From: Spirochaeta isovalerica
Lineage (GTDB): Bacteria > Spirochaetota > Spirochaetia > DSM-2461
Assembly: GCF_014207565.1 (NCBI RefSeq)
Contig: NZ_JACHGJ010000003.1
Location: 47,851-111,850, forward strand
Reading direction: 5' to 3'
Length of the DNA stretch: 64,000 bases
Part shown: positions 31,621-39,175 of the stretch, in pieces
How positions within the stretch are numbered: position 1 is the first letter of the stretch
How the letters are laid out: each line of letters opens with the position of its first letter
Program-made: the position numbers and the translations under genes
Notes under the pieces: generated by a model
Databases searched by the model: none
What the model saw: only the letters and a program-made list of their open reading frames with translations
What the model was told of the DNA's origin: nothing

Positions 31621-32772
31621 CTAATAGACTATTTCTTCTGTGAAATGTTCGGTTATGGATTTGAACGGATGGGCTACCGATTGGCCCAGGCCGCATTTGG
31701 CGCTGATTTCCATCATCCCGGCAAGCCCGTTAAGCCGTTTGAGATAGGAGGAAGGCTTTTCAGATGCCTTAACGGCTTCCAATCCTTTCAGAAGCTGCTG
31801 ACAGCCGACCCGGCAGGGAGTGCACTGGCCGCAAGACTCTTCGCAGAAAAACTCCAGATATCCTTTCAGTATATTGTACATGGAGCGGCTGGAGTTAAAG
31901 AGCATCATCGATCCGCCTGTGGGTATTCCCTCAAAACCGATAATCGTTTCGGTGAACAGTTTTCTCGGCACGCAGTACCCCGAAGAGCCCCCCACCTGTA
32001 CAGCCTTGGTATCACCGTCTCCGAAATCCCTGACGAAATCCTCCAGGTTCATTCCCATTTCCAGTTCATAGATTCCCGGTTTGGGAGTATCGCCGGAGAC
32101 GCAGAATATTTTGGCTCCCCTTGAATCCTTTGTTCCGAGATTGTGGAATTCCTCCGGTCCGTGCTCGATAATGATGGTGGTGTAAACAAATGTCTCGACA
32201 TTATTAATAATTGTGGGGAAGTCCAGGTATCCTTTATCGACGGGGTAGGGAGGCTTGTTTCTCGCTTCTCCCCGTTTCCCCTCCATGGATTCCAGAAGGG
32301 CTGTTTCCTCTCCGCAGATATAGGCGCCGCTGCCCATGCGCATTTCTATGGGAAAGGAAAGCTTCCGCGGTTCTATAAGCTTCTGGAACCGATCGATTTC
32401 CTTCTCTATGTGGCTGATCATGTAGGAGTACTCGTGTCTGAGATAAATGAACCCCCGGTCGGCTCCGACAGCTATGGCACAGACCATCATTCCCGTTAAT
32501 ACCTTGAGAGCCTGTTCTTCCAGAATTTCCCGGTCTTTGAAGGTTCCCGGTTCACCTTCGTCGGCGTTGCAGATGATTATTTTGGACTTGCCCGGTGCTT
32601 CGGCTACAGCGTTCCATTTCCGGCCGGTTGGGAAACCGGCCCCTCCGCGGCCCCGAAGACCCGAGTATTCAATCGCATCCAGTATGGATGCGGAACCCAT
32701 GGACAAAGCCCTGTCCAGTATGGCTCCGTAATCGCTTTCGGTAAACATCAGGTTTATTTTCCTGCTAAGCAT
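31621..32772 (-). CDS. hydB: NADH-binding flavoprotein subunit of [FeFe] hydrogenase (NuoF/HydB-like, short form)
   Basis: I start at the ATG at 32772, preceded by GAGGAGG inside the end of the upstream gene; an earlier frame start lacks a site. The product is 383 residues. Visible are the FMN/NADH Rossmann region (SGLRGRGGAGFPTGRKW, CNADEGEPGTFKDR), the YICGEETALLESMEG loop, the SLBB-like part and the NuoF 4Fe-4S motif CGQCTPCRVGC with a distal Cys (SAKCGLGQ). It lacks both the N-terminal thioredoxin-like domain and the C-terminal two-cluster ferredoxin domain of Thermotoga HydB, so it is an unusually compact form. It passes electrons between NAD(P)H and the catalytic subunit. Confidence 0.9.
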   Translation of the reverse strand: MLSRKINLMFTESDYGAILDRALSMGSASILDAIEYSGLRGRGGAGFPTGRKWNAVAEAPGKSKIIICNADEGEPGTFKDREILEEQALKVLTGMMVCAIAVGADRGFIYLRHEYSYMISHIEKEIDRFQKLIEPRKLSFPIEMRMGSGAYICGEETALLESMEGKRGEARNKPPYPVDKGYLDFPTIINNVETFVYTTIIIEHGPEEFHNLGTKDSRGAKIFCVSGDTPKPGIYELEMGMNLEDFVRDFGDGDTKAVQVGGSSGYCVPRKLFTETIIGFEGIPTGGSMMLFNSSRSMYNILKGYLEFFCEESCGQCTPCRVGCQQLLKGLEAVKASEKPSSYLKRLNGLAGMMEISAKCGLGQSVAHPFKSITEHFTEEIVY

Positions 32773-33250
32773 CTCTTTCCTCCTCGGCGATGGCAAGCCA
32801 TTCATTCAGGGCCTCTGCAGTTTTTTCGGGAGTGAGTTCCGTATACACTTTTTCGTTGATGAGCATAGCCGGGCTTTTATGACACCAACCCATGCAGTTG
32901 ATATGCTGCAGGGTGAACAAGCCGTCGGGAGTTGTTTCTCCCATCTTGATTCTCAGCCTTTTTTCGAGGGTTTCCGCAACGGCTTTTCTGCCGCTGCTGT
33001 CACAACTGACGGATTTGCAGATGCGGATCGTATACCGTCCTGTCGGACCGGTATTGAGAAAACTGTAGAATGTGGCCACTCCGTAGACTTCAGCGGCCGA
33101 GATGTCCAGCGCCGCTGCGATCTGCTTCATCGCGGATTCCGATAAATAATTCTGTTCCTTGACGACATCCTGGAGGATAGGCAGCAGCTTCTCCCTGGCT
33201 GGGCCGTGCTTTCTGATGATTTGCTGAACGTGAAGTTGGGTTTGAGTCAT
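32765..33250 (-). CDS. hydC: Thioredoxin-like 2Fe-2S subunit of [FeFe] hydrogenase (NuoE/HydC-like)
   Basis: I start at the ATG at 33250 (MTQTQLHVQQII), seven bases after AGGAG; frames from 33256 or 33319 place the site badly. The product is 161 residues. The NuoE pattern is complete: an N-terminal helical part (LSESAMKQIAAALDISAAEVYGVATFYSFL), the first cysteine pair CKSVSC and the second CMGWC, giving the 2Fe-2S ligands. First gene of the hydrogenase operon; its stop overlaps the start of hydB. A divergent GNAT gene begins upstream, and I found no Rex-like palindrome in that spacer. Confidence 0.9.
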   Translation of the reverse strand: MTQTQLHVQQIIRKHGPAREKLLPILQDVVKEQNYLSESAMKQIAAALDISAAEVYGVATFYSFLNTGPTGRYTIRICKSVSCDSSGRKAVAETLEKRLRIKMGETTPDGLFTLQHINCMGWCHKSPAMLINEKVYTELTPEKTAEALNEWLAIAEEERDA

Positions 33251-33481
33251 TTTCATTCTCCTATAACAAGGAGCTGAAACAGTTCTTTTCAAAGACGGGA
33301 AGAGACAAAATATGAACATCTTCAGTTCCGTAGATTGCTCTTTTCATTAATTCTAAGCCTTCAGCATTTTATAAACCACAAAAAGAGAGAATTTTATCGA
33401 TATTATTTTGAAGTTTTCCTGTCCGATCTGTATTATTATGAGTGTGAATTTCCCGAAATCCGGTATTACAGAGGTCTGAAC

Positions 33482-34411
33482 GTGAAAATCGATAGAATCC
33501 CAAGCCATTATCTGCCCCATGCCATACTCTATCTGGCCGATGAGGATGATCAGCAGATTGCAAAATACAAAGATTCGGCTTTATGGTGGGCAGCCCGGAT
33601 CGATGGAGAAGTTGTAGGGACGATCGGCCTTCTGGAATTGAGTACTGATCAGGCGGAAATTGTCTCCGTAGCTGTCGGGGAAAAATATCAGAACCGCCAT
33701 ATCGGTTCGCAGCTGGTGGAAACCGCCATAGCTTATGCCAAAGAGAAAGGCTTCAGAGATGTTCTGATCAAAACGGGGAACTGCGGATTATCCCAGATCG
33801 GACTCTATCAGAAATGCGGTTTCCGGATCGATTCTGTAAAGAGAAATTATTTCCTCGGAAAATATGAAAATTCGATCTATGAGAATGGAATACGCTGCTG
33901 CGATCAGGTCGTAATGAATTACCGGATCTACAGCGAAGCGGAACGGGAGAGAATTATCTCCGGTTACTGGGACAGGTTTTTATTGTCGAATCCCCTCTAT
34001 AAAGGAAGCCCCTATGACGTGTGGAATTTCTGCTATGGGGAATATCTGCCCAATCTGCTGATAGGACTGGTTAAAACCGGCGCTAAAACAGGCACTTCAT
34101 CGGCTCTGGAGCTCTATAAGCCGGAGGAAAAGGTACCTGAAGCGGGCGATCTCTCCATCATTACCTATGGAAACGGATTGCCCGGCTGCATAGTTGAAAT
34201 AACTGAAACCAGAGTGAAGAAGTTCAGCGAAATAAATGCCGATGAAGCCCGGTGGGAAGGGGAGGGCGACCTGTCTCTTCAGTTCTGGCGGGAGGTCCAC
34301 AGGGATTTTTTCTCAATGGAATACAAAGAGGAAGGACAGGTTTTTCATGAAGATATCCCGGTTCTTTACGAGCGGTTCACAGTTATCTATGATGAAGACC
34401 TGAAATCCTGA
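33482..34411 (+). CDS. Fusion of GNAT acetyltransferase and ASCH domain
   Basis: I prefer the GTG at 33482 (MKIDRIPSHYLPHAILYLAD), seven bases after AGAGG; an ATG at 33335 would add 49 residues with no family match. The product is 309 residues. About 40-145 is a GNAT domain (VGTIGLLELSTDQAEIVSVAVGEKYQNRHIGSQLVETA … GLYQKCGFR). About 165-305 is an ASCH domain (FWREVHRDFFSMEYKE at the end, GAKTGTSSALELY and VPEAGDLSIITYGNGLPGCIVEITE in the middle). ASCH domains have a PUA-like RNA-binding fold and are often stand-alone. The fusion suggests acetylation tied to RNA or nucleotide recognition, which is inference. The serine hydrolase gene follows 11 bases later. Confidence 0.8.
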   Translation: MKIDRIPSHYLPHAILYLADEDDQQIAKYKDSALWWAARIDGEVVGTIGLLELSTDQAEIVSVAVGEKYQNRHIGSQLVETAIAYAKEKGFRDVLIKTGNCGLSQIGLYQKCGFRIDSVKRNYFLGKYENSIYENGIRCCDQVVMNYRIYSEAERERIISGYWDRFLLSNPLYKGSPYDVWNFCYGEYLPNLLIGLVKTGAKTGTSSALELYKPEEKVPEAGDLSIITYGNGLPGCIVEITETRVKKFSEINADEARWEGEGDLSLQFWREVHRDFFSMEYKEEGQVFHEDIPVLYERFTVIYDEDLKS

Positions 34412-34422
34412 AGGAGGCGATT

Positions 34423-35487
34423 TTGACATTAATAGATAATATCAGAGACAAAGCGGGTGAAATAAACTTCTCCGGAATGGTTCTGGTTCGCGATGGTCAG
34501 AATCCTCTCTACAGGGAAGCCTTCGGTTATGCGGACCGGAGCAACAGGATTCCCAATAGGGAAAAGACCCGTTTCGCCATAGCTTCGGGAACAAAAACAT
34601 TCACTGCCGCCGGTATTTTCCGGCTGATAGACCGGGGAAAACTGACTCTGGATACACCTTTGCACAGTGTTGTTAAAGAAGACTTTCCCCTGATTGATAA
34701 GGCCGTGACCATAGACAGCCTCTTAAGCCATAGATCGGGAATATACGATTATCTCGATGAAGAGCTGATAGATGATTATGACGGATTTGAGCTTGCGGTA
34801 CCCAATCACAAGCTTTACGGTCCCCGGGATTATATTCCCATGCTTCACGGGGATATGAAATTTCCGCCGGGCGAAAGATTCTCCTACAGCAATTCCGGAT
34901 ATATTCTGCTGGCTCTGGTCATAGAAACACTATCGGGACAATCCTTTTCCGGATTTATTGAAGAGGAGGTTTTCAAACCGGCGGGGATGAACCATTCGGG
35001 CTTTTTCGAAATGAATCGTTTACCCGGCGATACGGCTTATGGGTATATTGATGATAATAAGGACTGGAAAACCAATATTTTCGATGTGCCTGTAAAAGGC
35101 TGCGGCGACGGCGGAGCCTTTACGACTGCCGAAGATCTGAGCCTTTTCTGGTTCGGCCTGATGAAAGGATCGCTTTTATCGGAGCATTCCCTGGCCTGTA
35201 TGACGGAAAAGGTCTCTTCTGTCAAACCGGAGACCGGGTACGGAAGAGGACTCTGGATCGGCTTTGACCGGGAGAAATATCTCTATATGGAAGGCTGTGA
35301 TGCTGGCGTATCCTGTCTTTCCGTCTATTATTCAGATGCCCGTTATTTTACTGTGCTGTCCAATACGACGACCGGGGCTTATCCATTGAGAACACTTATT
35401 CATGAGCAATTGAAGTCCAGACCGGCAAGTAAAAAACGCGATTACAGAAAATCAAGTTCGAAATCGATGAACGGGACAGGGATATGA
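34423..35487 (+). CDS. Serine beta-lactamase-fold hydrolase (class C / penicillin-binding type)
   Basis: A 354-residue protein. Starts with TTG at 34423 after AAGGAGG. Motifs of the family are present: SxxK in FAIASGTKTF (about residue 51), YxN in FSYSNSGYILLAL (about 154), and the late segment CGDGGAFTTAEDLSLFW. There is no signal peptide, so it is likely cytoplasmic; members include esterases, D-aminopeptidases and peptidases, not only beta-lactamases. It is probably co-transcribed with the GNAT-ASCH gene upstream (11-base gap). Substrate unknown. Confidence 0.82.
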   Translation: MTLIDNIRDKAGEINFSGMVLVRDGQNPLYREAFGYADRSNRIPNREKTRFAIASGTKTFTAAGIFRLIDRGKLTLDTPLHSVVKEDFPLIDKAVTIDSLLSHRSGIYDYLDEELIDDYDGFELAVPNHKLYGPRDYIPMLHGDMKFPPGERFSYSNSGYILLALVIETLSGQSFSGFIEEEVFKPAGMNHSGFFEMNRLPGDTAYGYIDDNKDWKTNIFDVPVKGCGDGGAFTTAEDLSLFWFGLMKGSLLSEHSLACMTEKVSSVKPETGYGRGLWIGFDREKYLYMEGCDAGVSCLSVYYSDARYFTVLSNTTTGAYPLRTLIHEQLKSRPASKKRDYRKSSSKSMNGTGI

Positions 35488-35572
35488 TTTCTGTTTTTGA
35501 TAATATTGAGTCTGCCAGTTTTCCTTTCGCCGCAAAAAAATACCTTTACACCAAAAGACTGGATTCGCAGAT

Positions 35573-35656
35573 ATGATGCTTCTTATTCTTCTCGGTTATG
35601 TTCTGACCATTTTTACACTTCTTTTCATTCTTCTTCTCATTTCCAGAATGAAATAA
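35573..35656 (+). CDS. Possible 27-residue hydrophobic peptide
   Basis: In the 218-base gap before the AEC gene, an ATG at 35573 opens a 27-codon frame whose product is a single hydrophobic helix (LLILLGYVLTIFTLLFILLL) ending ISRMK. Composition and length fit a small membrane protein. There is no clear ribosome site, so it may be chance; the region is AT- and CTT-rich. Confidence 0.25.
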   Translation: MMLLILLGYVLTIFTLLFILLLISRMK

Positions 35657-35705
35657 GACATCGGCAATTCTTGACATTCCCCATCAAGTCCTCAATAGTG
35701 TAAAT

Positions 35706-36647
35706 ATGTTCAATACACTATCCCGATTTATTCCTCTTTTTCTCATTATGTTTGTCGGTTACATCCTGCGCCGCCGCGATATCCTCACTGATGCGGTCGT
35801 CGCCGGTCTCAAGAAGATCGTCGTCACGACTGCCCTGCCGTCAGTCCTTTTTCTGTCCTTTCTGACAATGACTATCGAGGCTAAGGCTCTCTGGCTTTTC
35901 TCCGGAACCTTTATCCTCTGCATACTCCTCTATCTGTTCGGTATATTTTTAAACAGGACAAAGCTCTGCGCCTATCCGCTGTCGCCTTTCTTTTTTACAG
36001 GGTTCGAGTTCGGCATGGTGGGGATCGCCCTCTTTTCCGGGATATTCGGAGTGGAAAACCTTCATTACATACTGCTTATAGGTCTGGGGCACGAGTTTTT
36101 CATCTGGTTTTTCTATGCGCCGCTTCTCGAATCGAAAGAGAAGGGGACCGTGGATGCAAAGCTGATCATCCTCAACTTTTTCAAATCACCGATTATTATC
36201 GCCATACTGACAGCCATACTGCTCAATCTGACCGGACTCTACGATATGGTGTCAGATAAAGCTCCGGCTCTACTCATTCAGGAAACTCTTGAAATGCTGG
36301 CTGCCATCGTTACGCCGCTGATTCTTCTGGTTCTGGGATCGAATCTCCAGTTCAGCACCATCCCCTTTAAAAAGGGATTTCACCTTATAGCCTTCCGCTT
36401 CCTGGGAGTCCTTATCGGAGCGACAGCATTGGCGTTCTTTACCAACCGCTTCGTCATGCCGGTGAATTCGATGATGCTCTACGCTTTTATCACCTTTTTC
36501 CTGCTGCCTCCGCCCTTCATCATTCCCGTTTTTCTCGGGGAAAGGCATCGGGAAGAGAGCCGGTTCTACAACAGCATCCTGATTCTGGCTACGCTGGTGA
36601 CTCTGGCGGTTTTTCCTTTGGTTCTCACATTCCTGGGGATTTTCTAG
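35706..36647 (+). CDS. AEC-family transporter (auxin efflux carrier type)
   Basis: A 313-residue membrane protein with about ten hydrophobic helices in two halves: FIPLFLIMFVGYILRRRDILTDAVVAGLKKIVVTTALPSVLF in the first, and LILLVLGSNLQFSTIPFKKGF … LLPPPFIIPVFLG in the second. This is the AEC / BASS-like fold; bacterial members move dicarboxylates such as malate or are uncharacterised. The PPPF motif near the end is in the place of a conserved proline break. The 3' end overlaps the convergent J-domain gene by four bases. Confidence 0.82.
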   Translation: MFNTLSRFIPLFLIMFVGYILRRRDILTDAVVAGLKKIVVTTALPSVLFLSFLTMTIEAKALWLFSGTFILCILLYLFGIFLNRTKLCAYPLSPFFFTGFEFGMVGIALFSGIFGVENLHYILLIGLGHEFFIWFFYAPLLESKEKGTVDAKLIILNFFKSPIIIAILTAILLNLTGLYDMVSDKAPALLIQETLEMLAAIVTPLILLVLGSNLQFSTIPFKKGFHLIAFRFLGVLIGATALAFFTNRFVMPVNSMMLYAFITFFLLPPPFIIPVFLGERHREESRFYNSILILATLVTLAVFPLVLTFLGIF

Positions 36648-37285
36648 TCAGTAAAATAGTCTTTTGCCCATTTCACTTTGATGAAATACCGGGAGTTTCC
36701 TCCCCTATCGGGATGATATTCCTTGCTCAACTCCCGGTACTGCCTGTTCACTGTTTCTGCTGAAGGCTTTCTGTATTCCGGATCCGGTTCCCAGCGCAAT
36801 GCCATGGCCGCTCCCAGATATTCCACTTTTTTCAGAGGCAGATGTTCGTATTCGACCGCCAGTTTATCCAGATAAGCATCGAAGAAATCCATCCAGTCTC
36901 CATGGGTGAACTTACCGTATTCATCAGTTCTCTTTTTTGTGGCCGGAAGAAAGGTTTTTCTGTAAACCGGACAGCTGTCGCGCCCGGTCATCTGTTTCTC
37001 CAGCCGCGAGCAGAGTGTGAAAATGACCTTGATAAAAGCGGGAAGGCGGGAAAGTCCCTTTCGGATATACTCCTGCCGCTCCAGCTTCCGGTTTTCCCTT
37101 TCTGTCAGATAGTCCCTTTTGATCAGGAAGAAGAGGGGAAAGAAGGGATTTTTCGGAAACCGGTAGGTCCGGTAGAAATTCTCCAGATGCTCCGGTCGAA
37201 TAATCGCATTGTGAAGCAGGGAATAACAGCGTTTGTTAAAGCGCAGTTTCAGCAGTTTAGGCTCGCTGCTCAGATAGCTGACCAT
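36644..37285 (-). CDS. Protein with C-terminal J-domain
   Basis: A 213-residue protein. About 165-213 is a J-domain: VNRQYRELSKEYHPDRGGNSRYFIKVKWAKDYF, with the HPD tripeptide that stimulates Hsp70 ATPase. The first about 160 residues are basic and helical and match no family that I know. The 5' end is uncertain. The ATG at 37285 has no ribosome site, and the same frame stays open and protein-like for about 25 more codons (SIYSINYLLDKQPKALRKDERWPL) without any start codon. It then runs into a remnant of another gene. The original start may have been lost by deletion. J-domain proteins of this layout are probably specialised co-chaperones; the client is unknown. Confidence 0.7.
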   Translation of the reverse strand: MVSYLSSEPKLLKLRFNKRCYSLLHNAIIRPEHLENFYRTYRFPKNPFFPLFFLIKRDYLTERENRKLERQEYIRKGLSRLPAFIKVIFTLCSRLEKQMTGRDSCPVYRKTFLPATKKRTDEYGKFTHGDWMDFFDAYLDKLAVEYEHLPLKKVEYLGAAMALRWEPDPEYRKPSAETVNRQYRELSKEYHPDRGGNSRYFIKVKWAKDYFTD

Positions 37286-37380
37286 CAGCGGCCAGCGCTC
37301 ATCTTTTCTCAGAGCTTTTGGCTGTTTATCCAGGAGATAATTTATTGAGTATATCGACCGGCCTTCGGGACGTCGCCGCT

Positions 37381-37466
37381 TTACTTTGCGCTTCGAACGG
37401 GCAGGGTAATGGTGAATTCGCAGCCTTGATCCTCCAGGTTACCTTATGATGGGTCTCCGTAATATT
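37381..37466 (-). pseudogene. Histidine-kinase C-terminal remnant
   Basis: On the minus strand the last residues before TAA at 37381-37383 read LEDQGCEFTITLPVRSAK, the closing strand of a HATPase domain (usual form: G..FTITLP). A frame away and just upstream is ITETHHKVT, matching the helix IVETHHG that normally precedes it, so one frameshift separates them. No start codon or ATP-binding core is present. It lies directly upstream of the J-domain gene on the same strand. The rest of the 313-base gap (37286-37598) holds AT-rich sequence and the promoter side of the gene at 37599. Confidence 0.45.
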
Positions 37467-37598
37467 ATTTTATTATACCGCAGCTGATCGTGAGTCCCAA
37501 TCCCCTATTTTTTTGTATAAAAGCGGGATTTCCCGGGGCTTTTTCATAGACATCATTCTTTTCTAAGGACTGGGACTTATATTGCCGAATTTATAATC

Positions 37599-38198
37599 AT
37601 GATACAGAATGCCCTCTATGCGATTAAAAGTTTCTTCTATCAATTCTCAAAGTCCGAGCTGATTCTCGTCATTACGGCGGCAGCAGCTGTTCTCATTGCC
37701 TTGATTGCTCTTTTTACAGCTTTGGGGCTATTCAGGAAAAACCGGAAAACGGCTGATATCAGACGCATGCTGGTCATTCTTCAGTCTCTCGACCTGCTGT
37801 ATTACAGCCTGGACAAGCATGTTCACGCCTGGAAAGCCGCAAAAAGCGACGGGCAGAGTGCCGAAGCCCAGAAATTCTGGCGGTTTACAGATCTGACCGA
37901 GCTTGTGACCCGGCTCCAGGAGCTTAAAGTCCTTTCGAAAGTATATATGAAGAAAACTGTTCATCTGGAAATAGAAGCTCTTCTCGAATTCCTGGGAGAA
38001 CTTATCCTCATTTCCTACAGGGGAGAAGACCACTCGGGCAGGCGCTACAGAGTGACGGAAATTCTCTCGACAGATAATTTTGATTTAAAACTCAATGAGA
38101 TTATAATGAATGTATCGAGAGGAGTGAGATTCAGAAATAAAAAAGCGGTCGAAAAGGAAGCTGTTCAGTCTCTCATTCTTAAGACCTATCTCAAATAA
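37599..38198 (+). CDS. Single-pass membrane protein of unknown function
   Basis: A 199-residue protein. One strong transmembrane helix at about 21-44 (ELILVITAAAAVLIALIALFTALGLF) follows a short amphipathic start. The rest is helical, with coiled-coil spacing (LVTRLQELKVLSKVYMKKTVHLEIEALLEFLGELILISYRG). No domain recognised. It is followed immediately by an intrinsic terminator, so it is a single transcription unit. Confidence 0.6.
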   Translation: MIQNALYAIKSFFYQFSKSELILVITAAAAVLIALIALFTALGLFRKNRKTADIRRMLVILQSLDLLYYSLDKHVHAWKAAKSDGQSAEAQKFWRFTDLTELVTRLQELKVLSKVYMKKTVHLEIEALLEFLGELILISYRGEDHSGRRYRVTEILSTDNFDLKLNEIIMNVSRGVRFRNKKAVEKEAVQSLILKTYLK

Positions 38199-38221
38199 AC
38201 TCCTCCCGCCGGAGGAGTTTT
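38199..38221 (+). terminator. Intrinsic terminator
   Basis: ACTCCTCC (38199-38206) and GGAGGAGT (38211-38218) form a perfect 8-bp stem with a CGCC loop, followed by TTT. It begins one base after the preceding stop codon. Confidence 0.75.
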
Positions 38222-38287
38222 GTCCCGTTTCTTTTATTCTGTAGTTCCGAAAAAGTCCTATAGCATTTTGAAAAAGTATTTCGCGAA

Positions 38288-39004
38288 TTAGAGATCAGCC
38301 TGTTCCGGCAGCTGCCATTGAACTGGTTTCTGTCCTGTCTTTTCCAGATATTCATTGGTTCGGGAAAAAGGACGGCTGCCGAAAAATCCCCTGTAGGAGG
38401 AAAGCGGGGAGGGATGGGGGCTCTCTATTACAAAGTGCCTGTCCTTCCGGATAAAACTTCCTTTCTTTCTGGCATAGGATCCCCAGAGTATGAAAACGAG
38501 ATTTTTTCTTCTCTCCTCCAGCTCTCTGATGACACGGTCAGTTAACTGTTCCCAACCGCGGCCCTGATGGGACCCCGCCTTCCGGGCTTCCACTGTCAGA
38601 ACGGCATTGAGCAATAGAATCCCCTGATCGGCCCAGCTGTTGAGGCATCCGTGAGCAGGAGGTTTTAATCCAAGATCGCTTTCCATTTCCTTGTAGATGT
38701 TGACCAGGCTCGGGGGAGGAGCCACACCGGGCTGAACGGAGAAACAAAGCCCGTGGGCCTGACCGGGGCCATGATAGGGATCCTGTCCCAGAATCACGAC
38801 TTTCACTTTGTCAAAGGGCGTCCTGTCCATAGCCGAGAAGATCTGCTGTCCCGGTGGAAAGATGGTCTTTCCCTGCTTTTTCTCTTCCAGCAGGAAACGG
38901 CGAAGATCTGTCATGTAGGGTTTTTCAAATTCATCGGCCATAACGGCCTGCCAGCTTTCGTGCAGCTTGATATCTCTTTTCATGAGCTTAATATTATCAT
39001 ACAT
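38288..39004 (-). CDS. ung: Uracil-DNA glycosylase, family 1
   Basis: A 238-residue enzyme removing uracil from DNA in base-excision repair. Motifs are complete: GQDPYHGPGQAHGL (catalytic Asp, water-activating loop), LLNAVLTVEARKAGSHQGRGWE, VFILWGSYARKKG, and HPSPLSSYRGFFGSRPFSRTNEYL (His and Leu-intercalation loop). The start is ambiguous between the ATG at 39004 and the ATG seven codons later; neither has a good ribosome site. It stands alone between convergent and divergent neighbours. Confidence 0.95.
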   Translation of the reverse strand: MYDNIKLMKRDIKLHESWQAVMADEFEKPYMTDLRRFLLEEKKQGKTIFPPGQQIFSAMDRTPFDKVKVVILGQDPYHGPGQAHGLCFSVQPGVAPPPSLVNIYKEMESDLGLKPPAHGCLNSWADQGILLLNAVLTVEARKAGSHQGRGWEQLTDRVIRELEERRKNLVFILWGSYARKKGSFIRKDRHFVIESPHPSPLSSYRGFFGSRPFSRTNEYLEKTGQKPVQWQLPEQADL

Positions 39005-39140
39005 GGGAGATTTTTTAACATCCTGAAAAATTATGTCTGATGGGTTGTTCGTTTCAGCTTTAATCTGTCGAATCTTCAGGAGTCAGTTTCCTCCCGGCCC
39101 GTTTTTTATTTTCCTCTCTTGAGAATAGTGACTCTATAAA

Positions 39141-39159
39141 TTACTGTTTATAACAGTAA
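39141..39159. promoter_or_regulatory. Perfect inverted repeat upstream of the GGDEF-EAL gene
   Basis: TTACTGTT-TAT-AACAGTAA is a perfect 8-bp inverted repeat that ends 16 bases before the start at 39176. It could be an operator or a leader hairpin; there is no T-run, so it is not a terminator. Confidence 0.5.
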
Positions 39160-39175
39160 AGGACTAAATAACAGA

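Noticed and set aside
33251..33481. Rex-type operator for the hydrogenase operon
   Set aside because: No TTGTTAA-N4-TTAACAA-like palindrome in the divergent spacer.
35497..35703. 68-codon frame before the AEC gene
   Set aside because: Low-complexity Ser/Phe/His composition and no start signal; overlaps the slightly more credible micro-gene in another frame.
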